DNA of 58,604 nucleotides from Marinifilum fragile JCM 15579 (lineage in GTDB: Bacteria > Bacteroidota > Bacteroidia > Bacteroidales > Marinifilaceae). Below are positions 34,876-43,100 of this stretch, piece after piece; within the stretch, counting starts at the first letter, position 1; each line of letters starts with the position of its first letter. The stretch is taken from contig NZ_BAZX01000028.1 of NCBI RefSeq assembly GCF_001310955.1, forward strand, positions 1 to 58,604, read 5' to 3'. The notes beneath the pieces were generated by a model. It was not told the origin of the DNA. It was given only the letters and a program-made list of their open reading frames with translations, and ran no database searches. The position numbers and the translations under genes are program-made.

Positions 34876-36222
34876 TTATAATTTTCCAAGAGCCTTATCA
34901 AAAGCAATTTTCGTACTCAGCAATCCAAGTGTTGAATTAATGTAATTCGAATGTGCATCCAGGTATTGCTTTTCATTTTCCGATAATTCCGTGCTAGTCG
35001 AAATCCCTTCGTTGAATTTGATAATGGTTTTGTCGTATATTCTTTTTGCGATATTTACAGCTTCCAAGTTGTTTTCGTAAGTTTCCTGAGCATTTAGCAA
35101 ATTCGAGAATGATAAGCTCAAATCCTTTTTTAGGTTTTGTTCTGTACTGGCCATATCATTTTCAATTTTCATATATTCAATTTTTTGCTGCTTTACCTTT
35201 GATCTTTTTTGGCCGGCTGAAAAAATCGGCATACTTAAACGTAAACCAATAACTGAAGATTTAAACCATGGAACTTCTGATTTAAATACGTTTCGGAAAT
35301 CCGTACTTGTATTTTTCCCATAATTATAAAAAGCAGATATGGTTGGTAAATACTGAGCTTGCTCATTTCGAATCAGCAACTTTTGCGATTTTAATTGTGT
35401 CTCTAAAATTCTGTAATCAATATGAGAAGAAAAGTCGTAACTACTTACTTCAGGAGTTGTTGAACGAATTGGATCCACAAGGTTTTCAAGATTGTTGCCT
35501 AATTCAATTTTTTTCTCAATATCCATTCCCATGGTATATTTAAGAACAGTTAAAGAAGTAGAAATAGCCCTTTTTGCATCTGACAATTGAGTTTTGTTTC
35601 GATTCAGATTCAATTTGATCTGATCTACATCCAATTCTTCACGAAAACCATTTTCCCAATAGGCTTTGGTTTCATTCAGTAACTTTTCATTGATGGCCAG
35701 ATTTTCTTTAACGGTTTTGTAATTGTCTTTGGCAACCAAAACGGCATAATAAGCCTGAGCAACTGCATCTTTAATTTCAATTTCCGTTTTCTCTTTCTGA
35801 TCTTTTGAAAGTTGTACGAAAACTTTAGCTGCCATTGTACCCACAATATACGAGCCGTCAAAAATTTTCTGATTCACGCTAATTGAAGCGGTACTTCCAT
35901 ATTGCTGACCAAATTTTACAGGAGTATAACTTCCGGGTTCACCACCAAAAAATTCTGCAGGTAATAAAGACACAGCTACATCCAAATTGTTACTATAGTC
36001 TGCAGAAAAATCTACCTGTGGTAACCCATCGGCAATGGTTTCCCACACCTTTTTTCTGGCTACCTGTAGGTCATAATCGGTCCCCTTTACCGTATATGAG
36101 TTTTCCAAAGCGTATTCCTGTGCTTCGGCAAGAGTGAAATTTACTTTGTCTTCAGTTTGAGCTTGTGTGGGATAACTGAACACAAGAAAAATCACTACAA
36201 ATGATAGTAGGATGTTTTTCAT
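34876..36222 (-). CDS. TolC-family outer-membrane efflux channel
   Basis: Start moved to the ATG at 36222, giving MKNILLSFVVIFLVFSYPTQAQ, a good signal peptide; the longer frame from 36321 would place 33 unlikely residues in front and overlap tetR. 448 residues with two OEP repeats: FTLAEAQEYALENSYTVKGTDYD, later RSTTPEVSSYDFSSHIDYRILETQLKSQ read in parts, long coiled coils and GISTSTELSENEKQYLDAHSNYI. Forms the trimeric exit duct for the RND pump encoded downstream. The start is 10 nt after the tetR stop. Confidence 0.93.
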   Translation of the reverse strand: MKNILLSFVVIFLVFSYPTQAQTEDKVNFTLAEAQEYALENSYTVKGTDYDLQVARKKVWETIADGLPQVDFSADYSNNLDVAVSLLPAEFFGGEPGSYTPVKFGQQYGSTASISVNQKIFDGSYIVGTMAAKVFVQLSKDQKEKTEIEIKDAVAQAYYAVLVAKDNYKTVKENLAINEKLLNETKAYWENGFREELDVDQIKLNLNRNKTQLSDAKRAISTSLTVLKYTMGMDIEKKIELGNNLENLVDPIRSTTPEVSSYDFSSHIDYRILETQLKSQKLLIRNEQAQYLPTISAFYNYGKNTSTDFRNVFKSEVPWFKSSVIGLRLSMPIFSAGQKRSKVKQQKIEYMKIENDMASTEQNLKKDLSLSFSNLLNAQETYENNLEAVNIAKRIYDKTIIKFNEGISTSTELSENEKQYLDAHSNYINSTLGLLSTKIAFDKALGKL

Positions 36223-36232
36223 TATTTCTGAT

Positions 36233-36841
36233 CTATTTAAAATTATTTTTAACGTATTCCATTCCTTTAATTGTACAAACGCCATGTAAATGGTAAAGCC
36301 CGAGTTCTCGGTGATACTCAATATTTGAGATATCTTCTTTTTCGAGTATAAGAGTATCTGATTCTGCCATATTCATATAAAAGCGAGCCATGGTTTTGCT
36401 AATCCATTCTACATTGATTTCTGGTCGAAACAAACCTTCCTGTATTCCCTTTTCCAGGTTTTGAGACAATTCATTTTGAAAGGTTGTAAGTTTTGTTAGA
36501 TGAAACTTGTTCCACAACTTTGGATAATATTTTCGCAAGTCATAGCGCATAGATTCACATGAATTTGCTATCTGATTTACAATAAACTTGTAAAATTCTA
36601 TGTATTGATCAATTGCATTTAAATGGCTGATTTCTTCTGATTGAAATGAAAAAAGAGGATGGTTGATTTGCCACTCTATCGCCTGTTCAACCAAATCATT
36701 TTTGTTTTTGAAATGCTGGTAAATGGTTTTTTTTGAGATGCCAAGTTTGCTGGCAATATCATCCATGGTTACACTTTTTATTCCAAATTGAAAGAACAGT
36801 TCCCAACTAATTTCAATTATATCTACCTTCTGATTTTTCAT
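36233..36841 (-). CDS. TetR/AcrR-family repressor of the efflux operon
   Basis: Start placed at the ATG at 36841 (MKNQKVDIIEIS); the alternative at 36865 would begin almost inside the operator palindrome. 202 residues with an N-terminal helix-turn-helix (ELFFQFGIKSVTMDDIASKLGISKKTIYQHFKNKNDL, residues about 12-50) and a helical ligand domain. It is the first gene of the tetR-tolC-hlyD-rnd operon, so it is likely autoregulating; a perfect inverted repeat with 11-bp arms lies 28 nt upstream. Confidence 0.92.
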   Translation of the reverse strand: MKNQKVDIIEISWELFFQFGIKSVTMDDIASKLGISKKTIYQHFKNKNDLVEQAIEWQINHPLFSFQSEEISHLNAIDQYIEFYKFIVNQIANSCESMRYDLRKYYPKLWNKFHLTKLTTFQNELSQNLEKGIQEGLFRPEINVEWISKTMARFYMNMAESDTLILEKEDISNIEYHRELGLYHLHGVCTIKGMEYVKNNFK

Positions 36842-36868
36842 CTTGCAAAGATAATCACTTAACACTAA

Positions 36869-36896
36869 GGAAACTTTAAAAGTACTTAAAGTTTCC
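36869..36896 (-). promoter_or_regulatory. Probable TetR operator, perfect inverted repeat
   Basis: Arms GGAAACTTTAA and TTAAAGTTTCC, both 11 bp and perfect, separated by AAGTAC. It lies 28 nt before the tetR start codon, where the transcription start would be. Such length and symmetry are typical of TetR-family operators. Confidence 0.75.
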
Positions 36897-37120
36897 AGTA
36901 GTTTCTGTTAAATTTTGTTAACATTCAGCATTTCAGTATATCAAAGCGATTTTTGGGATAAAAATAAAACTTGGAAAATGCATATTATGTCATAATTAGG
37001 TAATTGTTTCAATTTTATCGGTAAGTGGTAATTTTTATTCGGTTTTAACATTTTCCAAAAATTATTTCGATTTTATAATAAATTGAAGAATTTTACGCTT
37101 ACTATTTAAAGCTATAACCT

Positions 37121-37981
37121 ATGAGAAAGTTAATTTTTTTATTCCTGGTAAGTACTTTCTATATATCAGCGGCATATGCTCAGGTGCCGTTAGTTGGAGG
37201 AGAGAGAATTGATTATTACAGTTCCTGGACAGATAGAGGTGCAAAGGTTGTTCCAATGGGCGAAATACACTTAAGTGTTTTGGCCAAAAGTAGGTATGGT
37301 AATTATCCCAAAACTGAATTGAACTCGGAATTATTACTTTTTCCATTGGCACCAAATATTGGATTTAAACATCAATGGTTTGGGAAGAATACCATTTTAT
37401 CGAGTCAGCATACCTTTTATTATCCTACTGTAGGATTAAAATGGGCAAAAAGTTCAGGTTTTAAGGATCAGATACCCAAAACTGCCGATATTCCGCATAT
37501 TTTCACATTTAGAAATGAATTGATATTAAGTCGAATACTTAACCCACAACCTGAAGATTGTTTTATTCGTACACCAGATTTGGTATTAACAGCTCGTGTT
37601 GGTTTTGATTTCTCTTTGAAAACTGGCGATGATAATTTTCCAAAGTTGGATTATTATTTCCTGTATCAACGATCGGCTTCCTACTATGATGACCAAAAAG
37701 TATATTTTGCAGGTTTAGAGTTGGCAGGAAATGTTTATCGAAATTTTAACTTTTCAATTTCGGCCGACTATTACAATATCGATTTTGGTGGAGAATATGC
37801 AATAGAGAGTCAAGGGAAAATACATTGGCATAGAGACAGTAAGTTTTCAGTATCGGCAGGATACAAAACTTACTATTTAAATAACGACACAAAAACACAA
37901 TTGTTCTTAATGCCTGTAGTTGATTTGGTATTCAAATTAAATCATCGCACAAAATTGCAAAGAGGATTGTTTAAAAAATAA
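37121..37981 (+). CDS. Putative outer-membrane beta-barrel protein, family not recognised
   Basis: 286 residues with a signal peptide (LIFLFLVSTFYISAAYA). The mature part alternates aromatic and polar residues in short strands (HLSVLAKSRYGNYP, IGFKHQWFGKNTILSSQHTFYYP, LVLTARVGFDFSLKTGD, FSISADYYNIDFGG, FSVSAGYKTYYL) as in outer-membrane barrels. The protein ends in KRGLFKK-like basic residues rather than an aromatic residue, which is unusual for a BAM substrate. It is divergent from tetR, with 279 nt between. Function unknown. Confidence 0.75.
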   Translation: MRKLIFLFLVSTFYISAAYAQVPLVGGERIDYYSSWTDRGAKVVPMGEIHLSVLAKSRYGNYPKTELNSELLLFPLAPNIGFKHQWFGKNTILSSQHTFYYPTVGLKWAKSSGFKDQIPKTADIPHIFTFRNELILSRILNPQPEDCFIRTPDLVLTARVGFDFSLKTGDDNFPKLDYYFLYQRSASYYDDQKVYFAGLELAGNVYRNFNFSISADYYNIDFGGEYAIESQGKIHWHRDSKFSVSAGYKTYYLNNDTKTQLFLMPVVDLVFKLNHRTKLQRGLFKK

Positions 37982-38010
37982 GCCGATCTAAACAGATCGG
38001 CTTTCTTTTT
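37981..38010. terminator. Terminator between two convergent genes
   Basis: AGCCGATCT, loop AAAC, AGATCGGCT, then TTCTTTTT. It begins in the stop codon of the outer-membrane protein gene. Confidence 0.85.
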
Positions 38011-39667
38011 ACTCGCGATACAAATTTGTATACAAGTATCGTTTAATATTTCGCTTAGGAGTTTTCTTAAATTCTTCAGGGAACAGTATGATTCTCGAAA
38101 CCTTCATGTAAGCAGGCAAAGACTTGTTAATAATCTGCTTGTCTTTATCTAAAGCTTGTTGAATTTCATCTTTGTTCAATCCTTCTGCATCACAGGCTTC
38201 ATAATCCGGATAGATTAAGGCAATAAGCTTGTGATCTTTATCATCGGTAACTATGGATTCCTGAACAAATGGCATATTATTCAAAGCCGCTTCAATTTCT
38301 TCAGGGTAAATGTTCTGCCCCGATGGTCCTAAAAGCATGTTTTTACTTCTACCACGTATATATATTGTATCATCGGCATCGATAATTCCCAAATCGCCGG
38401 TGCGTAGCCATCCATCTTCGGTCATGGCTTCGGCTGTAGCTTCAGGATTTTTGTAATAGCCTTTCATTACATTGTCACCTTTCACCTGAATTTCACCTAC
38501 AACCTTATACGGATCCTCTGAATCGATTCGCACTTGCATGCGATTAACCACCTTACCACATGAATGAGATCGAAATTTTTGTGTAGGACTGTAACTAATT
38601 AGCGGACCACATTCTGTCATTCCATATCCAACAGTGAAAGGGAATTCGATTTTCTTCAGGAAATCTTCAACTTCTTTGTTTAAAGCAGCACCACCAATAA
38701 TTACCTCAATAAAATTACCTCCAAAGGTTTCGATCAGTGAGGTTCTGATTTTCTTATAGATTTTCTTCTCCAACAGAGGAATCTTAAGCATTAGTTTTAC
38801 CCTGCGGCTTTCCAGTACTGGAAGAATTCTTTTCTTGTAGATTTTCTCCATAATCAGTGGAACCAAACAAATCAGTTTAGGTTTTACATCCTGAAAAGCT
38901 TTGGTAATGATTTGTGGAGTAGGAACACGCGATAAAAATACCACATGGCATCCACAGCAAAACTCGGTTAAGAATTCGAACAAACAACCAAAAACGTGAG
39001 CCAAAGGCAGAAAAGAAACTACTGTATCTTGTGGGTTCAAATCAATATGATCAAAACCTATTTTTACGTTTGAGTATAAACTTTTAAAAGGCAACATTAC
39101 ACCTTTCGAGAATCCGGAAGTACCCGAAGTATAGGAAAGAACCGCAATGTCATCCTTTTTAGGATCGGCAAAGTTTAATTTATCCTTACTTACCTCTATT
39201 TCCTTCGATTTCTTATTTGCTTTTTCTATCGCCTTATTTAGTTTATCGCATGAAGAGCAAAGAGGTTCAAATTCTCCAAGAGAAATGATCCCCATCAACT
39301 TTTTCATTTTGTCATCATCAATTTTATTGAAAATGTTCTCGGTGGCAAAAAGCAATTTCGACTCAGAGTGAGTAACAATATGGTGAATGTCACTTGAATT
39401 AAAATCAGGCAGAATAGGAACGATAACCGCACCATAAGTAAGGGTGCCCAAATAGGTAACAGCCCAGTTGTTTAGGTTACGACCAATAACTGCAACCTTA
39501 TCGCCTTTTTTAATTCCGAGTTCTTTAAACAGAAAGTGCATCCATTGAATTCTTTGGGCTACTTCCTGAAATGTAATTGTGTCTTTTTGGTAGTTTGTAA
39601 ACGCTGGGTGTTCCCAGTTTTTTTGAATCGTTTCCTGAATGGAACTGACTAACTTATTTTGAATCAT
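38009..39667 (-). CDS. AMP-dependent long-chain acyl-CoA synthetase-like protein
   Basis: 552 residues. ANL-family motifs in order: A3/P-loop SYTSGTSGFSKGV, A5 GYGMTECGP, A7 GWLRTGDLG, A8 GRSKNMLLGPSGQNIYPEEIE and the C-terminal catalytic Lys region FKKTPKRNIKRYLY. The enzyme activates a carboxylic acid, probably a fatty acid, with ATP to the acyl-AMP and then forms the CoA ester. The LPLAHVFGCLFEF segment is typical of long-chain acyl-CoA synthetases. It stands alone; no fatty acid genes are adjacent. Confidence 0.9.
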   Translation of the reverse strand: MIQNKLVSSIQETIQKNWEHPAFTNYQKDTITFQEVAQRIQWMHFLFKELGIKKGDKVAVIGRNLNNWAVTYLGTLTYGAVIVPILPDFNSSDIHHIVTHSESKLLFATENIFNKIDDDKMKKLMGIISLGEFEPLCSSCDKLNKAIEKANKKSKEIEVSKDKLNFADPKKDDIAVLSYTSGTSGFSKGVMLPFKSLYSNVKIGFDHIDLNPQDTVVSFLPLAHVFGCLFEFLTEFCCGCHVVFLSRVPTPQIITKAFQDVKPKLICLVPLIMEKIYKKRILPVLESRRVKLMLKIPLLEKKIYKKIRTSLIETFGGNFIEVIIGGAALNKEVEDFLKKIEFPFTVGYGMTECGPLISYSPTQKFRSHSCGKVVNRMQVRIDSEDPYKVVGEIQVKGDNVMKGYYKNPEATAEAMTEDGWLRTGDLGIIDADDTIYIRGRSKNMLLGPSGQNIYPEEIEAALNNMPFVQESIVTDDKDHKLIALIYPDYEACDAEGLNKDEIQQALDKDKQIINKSLPAYMKVSRIILFPEEFKKTPKRNIKRYLYTNLYRE

Positions 39668-40112
39668 TGATTTACTTTGATTGATGCAAGCGCTAAAGTT
39701 AATAATCTCGTTAAAAAATCATAAACCCCAAATATGATATTTTATAATTCTGACACTAAGATTTCAGAAAATCAGTTATTTACACAATTGTAAAAAATCT
39801 TGAAAAAAATCTTGAAAAAAATATTTATTTGATCCTTAAACGAGTTAGTTGCCACATCACGTTTTTTACATTGTACTTTATAGAAATCACAAATACAGAG
39901 ATCATTCGCAATTAAAATTCTTTTAGAGAGACTACCTTTATACTGTGCCCTTGTATATCCTAATGTGATCTAAAGACATGAAATAGAATTTATATTTCTT
40001 ATTTATATTCAGTTCAAAATATTAAACAAAAGATATAATACTTGACTTTAATGTTTAATTATATTAAATTTTACCCCGTTTGATAAATGACTTAAACTAA
40101 CCAGCATAAACT
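39668..40112. other. 445-nt intergenic region upstream of the T9SS cargo gene
   Basis: No credible gene. An exact short tandem repeat ATCTTGAAAAAA / ATCTTGAAAAAA lies at about 39797-39820. Both flanking genes point away from this region, so it must hold two promoters, but no clear TTTG/TAnnTTTG pair was found. Confidence 0.4.
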
Positions 40113-43100
40113 ATGAAAAGATTCTACTTGTTTACACTATTAACTTGTATTTGGAGCATAATAAACGCTCAAACTACTTTCGAAAAAGTTCTTCACCATC
40201 CTGATGATGAATGGGAAGAAGGTAAAGATATTTGTATCACCTCTTCTGGAGAAATGTTAGTGCTTACAAATACAGGAATAGGTTCTTCATTATACAAATT
40301 AACAACACAAGGAGATACCCTTTGGCGCAAGGTGTTAACACATACCGATGGTAATATTCTTGGTAAAAGAATTTGTAAAGGGGCCGATAATGGTTTTGTA
40401 ATTGGGGGGGAATTAAAGTATGGAAACTATTATGATATCTATATTTTAAAAATTAATGAGGATGGGACCAAATTGTGGGATAATAGATTTGGTGATAATA
40501 ATACCTACAATTACTGTCATGACCTGATTGAAATTCCAGGTGAGGGATATGCAATTGCCGGACAACAGTCAACTCCTGTGACAAGTCCTGCTCTTCTCAA
40601 GGTGGATTTGAATGGAAATTTACTTTGGGCAAACAATTCAATTATTGTTGACGGGGTTTCCGACTCTAACAGTTTTACACCAAGAGCCGTTGTTAAAATT
40701 CCTGGTGGATACATTATTGGTGGAGAGTACTACCAGGATAAAGCCGCAAATACTGCCATTGTTAAACTAAATGATACTGGAAATCTTCTTCAGACGGCTC
40801 ATACTCTCAGTATTGAGAATGAGTATTTAAAAAGTTTATATTACTGTAATGATGGTTCATTAGCATTTGCAGGACGATTAGAGTATGATGACAATGGAAC
40901 TCTCAGATCAAATTTGTGGTTTGGAAAATACGATTCTAGTTTAAATATTCTTTGGAATAAGAATACCTACACAACCAATAACCTTGTAGGTGACGATATA
41001 TTAGAGAATGAAAATGGCGATTTATTAATTGCAGGCACCATAGATAGAACAGAATCCAGTACAGATCCTTATTTAATCAAAGTTAACCCTGAGGGAACTT
41101 TGATATGGGAGAAGTTTTTTGGATCCAAATTAGGAGGCCATTTGGATCGCATTAAAAAGCAGGGAGATTTTTATTATGGCTTGGGTTACCATTGGGCAAA
41201 CTCCAGCTGGGGAGTTAGTGGAAATAATAATAGAGCCTTTATATTAAAGACAGATGTAAATGGAGATGTGAATCATTTAGGCATTATAAATGCGAGCAAT
41301 AATATTTGCGAGGGTGTAGAGAGAGAAATTAGGGTGTATGATTTTATGCAATCATATGAATGGGATACAAACGTAGATGTTGATAAAACCCGCCCAGGAA
41401 TAATTGTAGATAAGACAGGAAAGTACTCTGTTTCAGCTATCGATAAAAATGGAAACACCCGTTTATCCGATACACTTACAATTTATACTGGTACAATTCC
41501 TCAAATTGTTTTTACTGAAGATTCGAAGTTTTGTGGAGAGGGTGATAAAATTTTAAGTACCAAAAATGAATATGCTTCGTACGAATGGTTTTTTAATGAT
41601 ATTGGAGAAAGCCTTGTAAGCATTGGTAGCGAGAGAAACCAACTGGTGGACAAATCGGGAAATTACAGGGTTAAAGTGGCAGATGACAATGGGTGCTTAA
41701 ACCAAATTAGTATTGATGATGAAAATTATCTGCATGCATATGAGTCGGCAGAGCTGGAAGCATTTGTTGCCGACAGTACCAATATATCAAGGTCCGACCT
41801 GGCCGATGGTTCGGCAACCATTGGTGTTAGAGGTGGAAATCCTCCCTATTCATTTTTGTGGGAAGAGTCAGGTTCTACCTTGAGCAGTGCCAATAATTTG
41901 AAAGCTGATCATTTTTATCATGTAACGGTTTTTGACGATAAGGGTTGTCAAACAAGAGTATCCTTTGTTCTGAAAGTTGTTCAGGTGGTTGAAAATAACC
42001 TCTGTAGTTTTGCAAAAGAGGGAGAAGGTTTAAAGTTAAGCAACACCTCTTTTAATGCAATTGAAAGAGATTCAGAAGGGAAACTGTGGTTTGCAAGCAT
42101 ACAACAAATCGGTGAGTTTGATGGATCGGATTGGAATATTATTGAAACAACTTATGAATATGAATGTTTGCATGCAGATAAAAGCGGAAAGGTATGGGCT
42201 GGTACAGACTTTAACAGTATCGGTTTGCACAAATATGATGGAAACACCTTGACTATTTATAGTAAAGATGATGGTTTAGCAGGTATGGATGTGAGGGATA
42301 TCGAAGAGGATCAATATGGGAACTTGTGGATTGCAACCAGCGAAGGGCTCTCTCGATACAATGGCACTGAATTCGTTAATTTTGGAGTTTCCGATGGTCT
42401 GCTTGATGCAAATTTATATTCGTTGAACATCGATAGTAATGATCAATTGTGGATAGGATCCAATGATGGTATCACTAGGTTTAATATTCTAAGTGATACT
42501 CAAATAGGATCTTGTACCACTTTTATGGTGAGTTCGGAAGGGAAATCTATTGGTGGAATTAAAAATCTTGAAGAAGATGAAAATGGAACAATCTGGGCAA
42601 GTAGCGATTGGGTATCAGAAGGAGTGTCTGGACTTCTTAAGTTCGAAGGAGATGAATTTATCCGTATCAATCCAAACTTAAGCAATACACTTACGTGGAT
42701 TTATGATATTTGTGCTGATGCCAATGGTGGTGTATGGATTGCAACTGAAACTGGAGTAGTCTGCTTAAGTAATGAAGTCTGGTATGAATATTCCAGCGAA
42801 ACTGGATTATTATCTGATAGAGCTTTGGCCATTGGTGAAGATTTATTTGGAAACATTTGGGTAGGTTATAATCCTGCGGAAGGTTTAAGTAAATATTCAA
42901 ATGGAACTTGGGTAACCTACAATACTCAAAGTGATTTATATAATAATGGAATTAAAAATTCAATTATAGATAAAGACGAGAACCTGTGGGTGAGTGTAGA
43001 TACCGGACCAAACAGCCTGCAAAAGTTTGACGGAACGGCTTGGTACAAGTATACGGAAGAAGAAGGTTTTACTGGTTACATCTATGACCTGGCAAGCGAT

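Noticed and set aside
36901..36930. GTTAAA...GTTAAC pair resembling a Pho box upstream of tetR
   Set aside because: The period is 10, not 11, and the context is efflux, so it is treated as an AT-rich chance match.
41161..41220. GGGTTACC match resembling the ECF promoter block
   Set aside because: It lies inside a coding region and lacks the GGAATAAAGGG partner at the right spacing.
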